Below the pieces are notes generated by a model. The model ran no database searches. It was not told the origin of the DNA and was given only the letters and a program-made list of their open reading frames with translations. Below, piece by piece: positions 44,215 to 50,663 of a stretch of DNA of 64,000 nt (position 1 is its first letter; the number at the start of each line of letters is the position of its first letter). The stretch covers positions 372,001 through 436,000 of the forward strand of contig NZ_CP121194.1 of NCBI RefSeq assembly GCF_039993895.1, in the 5' to 3' direction. The translations under genes and the position numbers were made by a program. Source of the stretch: Edaphobacter paludis. GTDB taxonomy: Bacteria; Acidobacteriota; Terriglobia; Terriglobales; Acidobacteriaceae.

Positions 44215-44913
44215 TTAGGCGGCTAGATGGCCGCGTTGGATTACTTTATGCAAGCCTTTGGTGGCTTGTATGGTGGCGATTGTCCGGGCGGTTCTCCCTG
44301 CCACCCACTCATGGAAGGGTGACTTCGATAGGTAGGAGCAAGCGGCGGCGAGGTCACGTACTGGCTTGACGTGCGTTCCTGTCTCCCTTGGGCGAAGGTC
44401 TGGAGGTAGTGAGTGTAACCACTGGGTCTCCCACTGGTCTGGTGAGATAAATCTCCTGCCTCCAGATGGCGAGTCAATGAGGGCGTGAGCATGTGGGTGA
44501 TAGTCCTCTGACCATTTCTCAAAGGAGGTTTCGAGATGACATGCATAGTGTGCAGTTTCTAGTTTCGAGAACGTTTTGCGAGTGGAAGCCATGATTTCTT
44601 TACAGGCGGCTCTTAGAGCGGCCAAGGGTACATCCCTAACCGCGAATGTGGCGAAGCATAGGCGATGGCGTGGAAGCCCCATAGAGGCTTGTAAAACCGC
44701 CCGATAAAAGGAGTGTCCGCCCGAATGAAGGCAGTATGGGCAATAGATGGAACGGCACAGTGACCTGTACCTGCAATTCGATATCTTGAATATCTCTTGT
44801 GAATAGGTGGATGGATCGTTGGAGAGATGAGCAAGGATGGATTGCCTAATTGGTTCCAATCGGTCTGGATAGTTTGGATAAGTAGACCGATTGGGGTTTA
44901 CTGGTCGAGACAT
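44215..44913 (-). CDS. HUH-type replication initiator (Rep) with zinc ribbon
   Basis: A 232-residue protein. Residues 47-61 hold Cys47, Cys53, Cys58 and Cys61 (CRYRSLCRSIYCPYC), a zinc ribbon. The HUH motif is HPHAHALI (His139, His141, His143), preceded by a Tyr-rich strand, and the candidate nucleophile is Tyr194 in SYLSK with Lys197. This order (zinc ribbon, HUH, YxxK) is that of small rolling-circle Rep proteins of plasmids and mobilisable elements. It probably replicates the excised circle. GGAAG precedes the ATG. Confidence 0.75.
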   Translation of the reverse strand: MSRPVNPNRSTYPNYPDRLEPIRQSILAHLSNDPSTYSQEIFKISNCRYRSLCRSIYCPYCLHSGGHSFYRAVLQASMGLPRHRLCFATFAVRDVPLAALRAACKEIMASTRKTFSKLETAHYACHLETSFEKWSEDYHPHAHALIDSPSGGRRFISPDQWETQWLHSLPPDLRPRETGTHVKPVRDLAAACSYLSKSPFHEWVAGRTARTIATIQATKGLHKVIQRGHLAA

Positions 44914-45083
44914 TGTTACTTCCGGTTTATGGTGGGTGGTGAATGGTTCAAGTTACAGATAGACAAGCAGATAGGTGGTTGTCGGTGGGGTGAAAAAGGA
45001 GTGGCAAAGTTCTCTACTAAGTAATATAGGTAGCGGGATTTCCTACTTTCATAGCAAGCAATGACACGAGTAGAGACACGAAT

Positions 45084-45107
45084 CCCCGGTCACAAACAAA
45101 ACCGGGG
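45084..45107 (-). terminator. Stem-loop at the end of the small HTH gene
   Basis: CCCCGGT (45084-45090) pairs with ACCGGGG (45101-45107) over a 10-base loop, overlapping the stop codon of the HTH gene. There is no U tract. Confidence 0.4.
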
Positions 45108-45278
45108 AGTGTCGATACGAGCGAATCTCAAAAGTTCATCACGATGGATAAGAGTGCGCCGACCTACTCGGGTTACGGAAACCCTCTCATTGAAAATCAG
45201 ATGGGTGAGCGAACGCTCGGAAATGCTGAGAAGACGGGCGGCTTCGCGGCGGCTGTAAAGCAAACGATCTATGGTCAT
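45090..45278 (-). CDS. Second small AlpA/excisionase-like HTH protein
   Basis: A 62-residue protein that is almost all an HTH_17/Xis domain: YSRREAARLLSISERSLTHLIFNERVSVTRVGRRTLIHRDELLRFAR. AGGAG lies 9 bases before the ATG. It is distinct from the AlpA-like protein at 43902, so the element has two candidate directionality or regulatory factors. It is followed by the Rep gene 176 bases downstream. Confidence 0.75.
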   Translation of the reverse strand: MTIDRLLYSRREAARLLSISERSLTHLIFNERVSVTRVGRRTLIHRDELLRFARIDTPRFCL

Positions 45279-45380
45279 ATCTAAAATCTCCTACCCCTAG
45301 GATTAGCTAAGGGGTGTGTATACGCCATCGGCGCTATCGATTTTCTCATGAATTTTTCAAAAGTCAAGCAAAAAATATGG

Positions 45381-45572
45381 CTAGGATTTTCGACGAAGTA
45401 GGCGGCTCCTGCGCTTGGCAAAACGATTGACGACCTTCCGTTGGAGCACCACCAGGGCGGCGGCATCTCTAACAACTTGACGTGCTCGGCGCAGATCCTC
45501 AACGCGCTCCGCGAGGGTTGCCCGTTCTGCCCATAACTGCTCAAGGGTGTCTTCTGTTCTCTGATCGATCAT
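45381..45572 (-). CDS. Small basic coiled-coil protein, unknown
   Basis: A 63-residue protein, starting MIDQRTEDTLEQLWAERATL and ending in a cluster of Arg and Lys (KRRSRLLRRKS). It looks helical throughout, with heptad-like Leu/Val. Its ATG overlaps the stop of the 46-residue gene upstream as ATGA, which argues that both are translated. No family recognised. Confidence 0.6.
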   Translation of the reverse strand: MIDQRTEDTLEQLWAERATLAERVEDLRRARQVVRDAAALVVLQRKVVNRFAKRRSRLLRRKS

Positions 45573-45709
45573 CGGCTGATTACTCCGCTGCCGCCCGCGT
45601 CCTGCTGGGTGGCCTTGATGATGCGTTGCTGAGAGAGTTTGAGGTTGGCAGCGATGCTGCGGCCAATGGCCGTCTTCTTGATGGTTGGAACTTTTACTTT
45701 CTTAGTCAT
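45569..45709 (-). CDS. 46-residue basic protein, unknown
   Basis: A short gene starting MTKKVKVPTIKKTAIGRS and ending DAGGSGVISR. AAGGA lies 4-5 bases before the ATG and the stop overlaps the next ATG. The N-terminal half is strongly basic with an HTH-like stretch (IAANLKLSQQRIIKATQ). It may be a small DNA-binding or regulatory protein of the element; function unknown. Confidence 0.55.
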   Translation of the reverse strand: MTKKVKVPTIKKTAIGRSIAANLKLSQQRIIKATQQDAGGSGVISR

Positions 45710-46185
45710 GATGTCCTTGGTGATTTAGAGGAGTGGTAGCGGCGTGGTGGGTGTGGTGGGGTTATACGGGGCTTGGGGAGGGCGATTTTGGGGCATATGG
45801 AGAGATCCTTGTAGCTGGTGTAGACAATGCTAAAAACGCAGCAAAAATGCGCGGTACCGACGCGGCTTTAGAAGAATCTGACCGCGCCCTACCATGCCAT
45901 GACTCGGTCTAACTAGCTGAGGTAGCTAGGCTTAGGGGTGGTATGCGGACACAATTCAGGTGGCCTAGACTGCGTCTGAAGCAAAAGGCGCGTAAACATT
46001 GACGATTTCAGCCTTCCGTCTATCCGACGCGGTCCGGGCGAGTCAGAGTAACGACGATAGTGTGTCTATCTGGAGTACACTCATGCGAGACACATGCAAA
46101 GGGTTGGAAATGTGTCTTTCTAGGGTTAGAAAATAAACTGATTGACAGATTCCAGATTGCATCTTAGATTCATTCAAGACACACG
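45710..46185. other. Non-coding region with resolvase-like inverted repeats
   Basis: The gap between the small leftward genes and the serine recombinase holds a repeat array near its right side: TGTGTCT at 46061-46067 and 46111-46117, and the inverse AGACACA at 46088-46094 and 46177-46183. The first pair spans 34 bp, the size of subsite II of Tn3-type res sites. A related GTCTATCCG at 46018-46026 echoes GTCTATCTG at 46064-46072. The left 300 bases contain no gene that I can support. Confidence 0.5.
46142..46170 (+). promoter_or_regulatory. Sigma-70-type promoter of the serine recombinase
   Basis: TTGACA (46142-46147), a 17-base spacer and TAGATT (46165-46170). The expected start, about 46177, falls on the AGACACA repeat (46177-46183), so the recombinase could repress its own transcription by binding its sites. 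Confidence 0.6.
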
Positions 46186-46197
46186 GAGGTGTCAGTG

Positions 46198-46764
46198 ATG
46201 GCAAAGGGACACATTGTTGGATATGTCAGGGTTAGTTCGGTAGACCAGAACACGGAACGGCAACTGGACGGCATGACGCTGGACAAGACGTTCTCAGACA
46301 AGGCAAGCGGCAAGGACACAAAGCGACCGCAACTAGAACGGGCGCTGGAGTTCTTGCGCGAAGGTGACACTCTGGTCGTGCACAGCATGGACAGATTGGC
46401 TAGAAACCTAGACGATCTGCGCAAAATCGTGCTGACGCTGACGAAGAAGGGTGTCAAGGTCCAGTTCGTCAAGGAGTCGCTTACCTTCACCGGCGAGGAT
46501 TCGCCTATGGCCAATCTGCTGCTATCTGTGATGGGGGCGTTCGCGCAGTTCGAGCGCGAACTAATCAAGGAACGTCAGCGCGAAGGTATCGCCATAGCCA
46601 AGGCCAAGGGCGACGTATACAAGGGACGCAAACCAGCCTTAGATGCGGCGCGTGCTACCCTGCTGGTGCAACGAGCGAAGGCTGGTGAGAACAAAGCGGC
46701 CTTAGCGCGTGAGTTCGGTATCTCGCGGGCGGCTCTGTATGTGTACCTGAAAGACGCGGCCTAG
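46198..46764 (+). CDS. Serine recombinase (resolvase/invertase type)
   Basis: A 188-residue recombinase. The N-terminal catalytic domain opens GHIVGYVRVSSVDQNTERQLDG with the nucleophile Ser of RVSS at about residue 13, has VHSMDRLARN with the catalytic Arg, and the E helix SPMANLLLSVMGAFAQFERELIKERQREGI. The C-terminal ~45 residues are a HTH (NKAALAREFGISRAALYVYLK). GGAGG precedes the ATG at 46198. It may resolve dimers of the element, control gene orientation or act on plasmid forms. It is a second recombinase system beside the integrase. Confidence 0.92.
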   Translation: MAKGHIVGYVRVSSVDQNTERQLDGMTLDKTFSDKASGKDTKRPQLERALEFLREGDTLVVHSMDRLARNLDDLRKIVLTLTKKGVKVQFVKESLTFTGEDSPMANLLLSVMGAFAQFERELIKERQREGIAIAKAKGDVYKGRKPALDAARATLLVQRAKAGENKAALAREFGISRAALYVYLKDAA

Positions 46765-46778
46765 GAATGACTAGGCTA

Positions 46779-46814
46779 GTGACGGCGTAGTTACGTTGTT
46801 CGCTACGCCGTCAC
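46779..46814. terminator. 12-bp stem-loop between convergent genes
   Basis: GTGACGGCGTAG (46779-46790) and CTACGCCGTCAC (46803-46814) form a perfect 12-bp stem with a 12-base loop between the serine recombinase and the convergent gene at 46838. It probably ends transcription from both sides. Confidence 0.65.
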
Positions 46815-46837
46815 AAACATCGCCCTAGGCGCTATGC

Positions 46838-47359
46838 CTAACGTTTTTTGGAGCGAGGGCGAATGGCTTTGATCTTGTCTAGAGCCTTGTGGTTTACATA
46901 GCCCTTGTGGGGCTGGTCGCTGACCGCGTTGGGCAGTTCTACGAAGGCATTCGGATTTTCCTTGTAGCGCCTTGTCTTCTCACTCAGTGGCAGCTTCATG
47001 AAGTCTTGGCGGGTCTTGACCTCGTTCGTTTCCACTGGTTTCGTGGCCAGTTTCTCGAAAGCATCAGCGCCGTGAGTGGTGATGTATGAGATCTTCTCGC
47101 GCGTGGTCATCTGATCTTTGGTGACGGTGCGTGGTGCAGATCTGCCGTCAATCAATTGACGATTATGTAGGCCGAATCTCAAAAAACATTCGTCCAGGGG
47201 GAGTACCTCCGCGTCATATTTTGCATAGAGCTGGCCATCTTCGGGATTGGCTACGATGTCACGATCTTGCTTGAAGGTGGCGAGCGCGGCGGCTCTGTCG
47301 TGGAACGTGAGAGTGGACTTGTCGAAGGCTTCGTTCAATTTCTCTGCGGTGATTTCCAT
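46838..47359 (-). CDS. Unknown basic protein of the element
   Basis: A 173-residue soluble protein, starting MEITAEKLNEAFDKSTLTFHD and ending PRSKKR. The centre is charged with no membrane segment; motifs such as LPLDECFLRFGLHNRQLIDGR and PLSEKTRRYKENPNAF are not ones I recognise. It starts two bases after the stop of the upstream unknown gene, with AAGGAAAG as ribosome-binding site inside that gene's end, so the two form an operon. It could be a DNA-binding or structural protein of the element. Confidence 0.65.
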   Translation of the reverse strand: MEITAEKLNEAFDKSTLTFHDRAAALATFKQDRDIVANPEDGQLYAKYDAEVLPLDECFLRFGLHNRQLIDGRSAPRTVTKDQMTTREKISYITTHGADAFEKLATKPVETNEVKTRQDFMKLPLSEKTRRYKENPNAFVELPNAVSDQPHKGYVNHKALDKIKAIRPRSKKR

Positions 47360-47749
47360 TTATTTCTTTCCTTTTTTTCTAGTCGATGTAGGCTTGCCAG
47401 TGCGCATCAAGCGCCCGTTCGATCCGGCGGTTAGCTGCTGCTTGGCGACGGCCTGTGGCTGCTTGTTCTGTCGTTCGAGTCGGGCTTGCAGCCGTTGCTG
47501 CCTCATCTCGCGTGGAGTCAATGGCCGCAGTATGCCGGGACTTGGGTTGTGTCTGACTACGCCCCTTGGAAGTGTGATCTTGCATGGTGGTTTGTCTTGT
47601 CCATTCTCTAGTGCAATGATCCGACGGTTGACGGCGGCCAGTTCGTCAGATGTTTCCTTGAGACGGGCGAAGATGATTGCAAATACCTCGCTATCGGCGG
47701 TGATTGGTTTGAGGACAGGGATATCTGCCTCATCGGTTGATGGGTTCAT
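47360..47749 (-). CDS. Unknown small basic protein of the element
   Basis: A 129-residue protein with an acidic N-terminal part (~1-15), a helical, coiled-coil-like segment (FAIIFARLKETSDELAAVN; ~23-50) and a strongly basic, Arg/Gln/Lys-rich C-terminal half ending TRKKGKK. This charge layout suggests nucleic acid binding. It is directly upstream of, and cotranscribed with, the 173-residue gene. No family recognised. Confidence 0.6.
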   Translation of the reverse strand: MNPSTDEADIPVLKPITADSEVFAIIFARLKETSDELAAVNRRIIALENGQDKPPCKITLPRGVVRHNPSPGILRPLTPREMRQQRLQARLERQNKQPQAVAKQQLTAGSNGRLMRTGKPTSTRKKGKK

Positions 47750-48416
47750 TTACTTCTAGTTTTCCTTGTGATTGTTTATTTATGGCGGCGGGTTTGCACG
47801 CACAAACTTGGTGTCGACAATGCCGCCGACGGAGCACACGCCACCGAAGGAAAGACGGTGCTAGGTGCGTCGACATCGGCGGGTTGTCGATGGAGTAGGG
47901 CGGTAGAAAATCTCTATACTCTTATTATACATACGTGTCAAGTAAATAGCAAGCATTACTAGGTACTTATAGGTAGGATACAGCGTACAATGCAGCTAAA
48001 CTGCCTAGCATTTACAAGGGATTTACGTTTTCCACAACTTATTTCATTACATTTAACTTTCTTGCTTTTGGTACGATAATCGCACATTCTCGGATCAAAT
48101 GAACCTGAAAACTACCTCTAGGAACCTAGCCGTACCGTAACGCATGACTAGGTTCTATGCATACTTATTGGCTTTATAGAGGTAGACAGTTCAAAGTCGC
48201 TACTTTGGTGCGTGCAAAACCTAGGATTGGGCTACTAGTCGGTACGGGGTCTGACGGCGTCTGAGATTTAGAGGGGCACAGTGTGCATGACCTAGGGTTG
48301 TGGAGACTGGATATTGTGCGGACGTGACCTAAGACGCTAAGAGTCTTTTTACCCGCAGAGAGATGGGTTATAAGAAGCATCGAGCCATTGTGGGTAAGCA
48401 ATGAAGCATAATCCAT
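47750..48416. other. AT-rich non-coding region with inverted repeats, candidate origin
   Basis: These 667 bases carry no convincing gene. The left part (47790-47900) is packed with inverted repeats: GTTTG-N6-CAAAC, and GTCGACAATGCCGCC (47812-47826) facing GGCGGGTTGTCGA (47878-47890). The next 280 bases are AT-rich and include AACCTAG/CTAGGTT arms near 48123-48153. Hairpins beside an AT-rich stretch in an element that encodes a Rep suggest an origin. It also must contain the promoter for the leftward operon. Confidence 0.4.
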
Positions 48417-49952
48417 CTAATCGGATTCTGCATTGTCTGCTTCATCGCCTGATTGGTCTTCTGCTCCCGTCATCGCAAACGCTTTTCCCTGTTTGATTTC
48501 AAGTCCTTCCCTATACAGACTTGGTACTTTGAAATTTGAACCGATCTCCTCGAGAAAGCCTGCGTGTTGTAACGGTCTCACCGTGCTGCGAATGTCGGCC
48601 ACGGGGACCAACAGCATCTCTGAAAGAGACTGGGCGTTGTGTTCTGCTCTTCCCCCTCGAAAGAGTTCAATCGTTTCGGCCAATTCCGGCGACTCGGCTA
48701 GAAGGGTATCTTCTACCCTTTGCTGACTGAGCTGCTTCTGAGCCTTCCTGACCGAGTCCGCCTGAATCAAGGGCTCCCCGGGGGTGACGTCTCTGGCGCT
48801 TCGCTGCTCATCTCTCAATTGGGTTTGGCGGGCCTTCTCGACAAGATCTAGAAGATTTCTCGGCGGTTTGATGTTGTTGCCGTCCCTAATACGAGTCATC
48901 ATCCAATTCCAGGTATTCGGTTTGCGAGATCCCGGATCAATTTGTCCGGGGAAGATCTTATAGAACACCTCTATGTCGGTCTCACTTCCAGTGAGTGATA
49001 GGGCTTCACTGAATTGTGTGGATTCCCTCACACGAGCCGCCAGCAACGCAAGAAGATCCTCTTCGTCCCAAACGATTTCAATCTTTTGCGCGTTGATATG
49101 TGTAAGATTCACAAAGCCGCCGCTAATAACTTTCCTGAAGAGGTCTTTCCTGACGAACAGCTTGAGCTTAATGTGGGGGAAGTCCTGAATGTCTAGGTAG
49201 CTTCGCAATAAAGCTCGGAGTGCTGGTATCTCTATGTTTTCAAAGCCTTGAAACGCCTCATCCAAGCGATCAAAAGCTATCCACACCGTGATATTGGCTG
49301 TGCCCAAAGCTTTGTCTAAGGTCTTGAGCGCAGCCTCGTAGGGGATTTCGTTCGGATCGATCACAGGAGATGTCTTCTTTTCATCTTTCTCGAACTCAAG
49401 CTTGGGCTTCACAATGGGCATCCCCGTCTCGGACAGAGAAACCTCAACCTCCGCACTACTCGGCCTCAGCAACCTAGACACGGCTCCTACGATTCTGGAA
49501 AACACTGTTTCAGCGGAATCGTCGTAGCTTCGAAGACCTGCGACTGTCAACATATCTTGAAGCTCATCCATCTCTTCAGTGGTGTTCTCGTCGTATAGCT
49601 GAAGGAGCCAATTTGCCACGAGAGAGAAGATATACGTTTTCCAAATAGCTCGATACTGTCCTTCCGTGAGTGTCTGAATATGAACAAGCTTCTGAAAGAC
49701 AGGATTGCCCGTGACGTTGAATCCAGTAATTATCTCGGTGTGAGCTAGTTCAGGAATCTTTGCATATCTCTGCTTAAGGGTCCGATAAAGCGCAGTTTTG
49801 CCTGTACCTTTATCGCCCGCGATAATGTCGACGGTATCAGTCGTCAGACTCCGGAATATCTCAGTGTCTACAAAATAGCGGTCTAAACCTTCATCGAACT
49901 CAGCCACTGATTTCCCGAGGTTTAACTCACCTAGCACAGTGCTAACCTTCAC
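48417..49952 (-). CDS. P-loop ATPase (Sll1717-like), probable cargo or defence gene
   Basis: A 511-residue cytoplasmic ATPase. It starts VKVSTVLGELNLGKSVAEFDEGLDRYF and has Walker A GDKGTGKTALYR (~residues 46-57) and Walker B TVWIAFDRLDEAF (~222-234), followed by a C-terminal winged-helix-like stretch (SLSEMLLVPVADIRSTVRPLQHAGFLEE). This resembles the stand-alone 'Sll1717 family' P-loop ATPases, often on islands; assignment is from memory. I chose GTG 49952 because GGAGG lies four bases upstream. It lies just inside the right end, a usual place for cargo. Confidence 0.65.
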   Translation of the reverse strand: MKVSTVLGELNLGKSVAEFDEGLDRYFVDTEIFRSLTTDTVDIIAGDKGTGKTALYRTLKQRYAKIPELAHTEIITGFNVTGNPVFQKLVHIQTLTEGQYRAIWKTYIFSLVANWLLQLYDENTTEEMDELQDMLTVAGLRSYDDSAETVFSRIVGAVSRLLRPSSAEVEVSLSETGMPIVKPKLEFEKDEKKTSPVIDPNEIPYEAALKTLDKALGTANITVWIAFDRLDEAFQGFENIEIPALRALLRSYLDIQDFPHIKLKLFVRKDLFRKVISGGFVNLTHINAQKIEIVWDEEDLLALLAARVRESTQFSEALSLTGSETDIEVFYKIFPGQIDPGSRKPNTWNWMMTRIRDGNNIKPPRNLLDLVEKARQTQLRDEQRSARDVTPGEPLIQADSVRKAQKQLSQQRVEDTLLAESPELAETIELFRGGRAEHNAQSLSEMLLVPVADIRSTVRPLQHAGFLEEIGSNFKVPSLYREGLEIKQGKAFAMTGAEDQSGDEADNAESD

Positions 49953-50134
49953 GTACCCTCCCCGTAATGCACTCACACCTTATCATTACGTTGGGGTGAG
50001 GGCGGAATCGACGATGGCGGTTGGGAGCTGGAATGTAGTACTGGGTTGGTTCTCTCGGCTTAAGGGTCAGCACAGCGACACAGTTGGCAGCCCTAGAACC
50101 GGGTGCTGCACGGGTGTTTGTCGAGAGAAAGACC

Positions 50135-50214
50135 TTAGTCCCACATAGTCCGCTTAGTCCTACAAAACCGGGGAGGCTGGGGAGTCGGGGCGAATGAGGC
50201 GACTATAGGACTAA
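50135..50214. repeat. Arm-type repeat cluster near the right end
   Basis: TTAGTCCCAC (50135-50144), TAGTCCG (50146-50152), TTAGTCCTACAAA (50154-50166) and an inverted TAGGACTAA (50206-50214). Copies near the left end are TAGTCCG (42636-42642) and TTAGTCCTACAAA (42676-42688). Repeats flanking both ends at similar distance from the att core are what integrase arm-binding sites look like. Confidence 0.6.
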
Positions 50215-50267
50215 ATCTTGCCACCATTTTTCAACAATTTAGCTGTTTTACTGAATTTATTGCAGGA

Positions 50268-50288
50268 CTGGCGGAGAGTGGGGGATTC
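50268..50288. repeat. attR: 21-bp repeat within tRNA-Ser
   Basis: Identical to 42609-42629 and part of the intact tRNA gene, so integration regenerated the tRNA. Confidence 0.85.
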
Positions 50289-50361
50289 GAACCCCCGATA
50301 GAGTTTTTGACCCTATAACGGTTTAGCAAACCGCCGCCTTCAGCCACTCGGCCAACTCTCC
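50269..50361 (-). tRNA. tRNA-Ser, anticodon GCT
   Basis: The minus strand gives a 93-base class II tRNA with a 7-bp acceptor stem (GGAGAGT/ACTCTCC), discriminator G and encoded CCA, D arm GGCCGAGTGGCTGAAGGC, anticodon loop TTGCTAA (GCT, reading AGC/AGU), a long variable arm and T loop TTCGAAT. Its 3' end points into the integrative element. Confidence 0.97.
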
Positions 50362-50663
50362 GTCTCTTGTTGCGATTGTGCTTCGGCTCTTGTGATTATA
50401 ACTTGCTGGCGGAGGTATATGCTCTCGCGTATCCAAATTTATATGCCGCAACGAAAGAGAGCGGATTAAAGTCAGGACACCTATCCTGCCGGAAAGAGGC
50501 TCGCTTCCTTGAGTTTGATCTGATTCGTGACATAGGTATACGGAAAGTTATTTCCATTGTTGAAATAGCGAATTGCCTTCCTTCTTGAGTTGACGTATAA
50601 GACTCACTGTCCTCGCGGCTGCTTTTTAGCAGACCGAACCCCCCTTCAGGAGTCTTTCTTTCA
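50362..50663. other. Intergenic region before the GH27 gene
   Basis: These 302 bases hold a TATTTC/GAAATA inverted repeat near 50552 and a CTGC-TTTTT-GCAG-like hairpin near 50620-50632, shortly before the ribosome-binding site CAGGAG. I see no gene. Confidence 0.35.

Larger units (their letters stand above)
42609..50288. mobile_element. Integrative element in the 3' end of tRNA-Ser(GCT), about 7.7 kb
   Basis: A 21-bp direct repeat (starting CTGGCGGAGA, ending GGGGATTC) lies at 42609-42629 and again at 50268-50288, where it is the 3' end of an intact tRNA-Ser. Between them are a tyrosine integrase next to the left repeat, AlpA-like HTH proteins, a HUH Rep, a serine recombinase and cargo. Base use differs from the flanks: the tetramer CTAG is frequent (about two dozen by eye at 45.9-48.3 kb) and there are long AT-rich stretches. 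No relaxase-type transfer system or capsid genes are seen, so it may be mobilised by helpers. Confidence 0.85.

Noticed and set aside
45281-45544. 87-codon minus-strand frame overlapping the small coiled-coil gene
   Set aside because: Out of frame with the ATGA-coupled pair, with no start signal.
48174-48416. 80-codon minus-strand frame in the AT-rich gap of the element
   Set aside because: No ribosome-binding site, odd composition and no conserved feature; the gap is better read as non-coding.
42609-50288. Element interpreted as a conjugative element or prophage
   Set aside because: No type IV secretion, coupling protein, relaxase of MOB type, capsid, portal or terminase could be seen.
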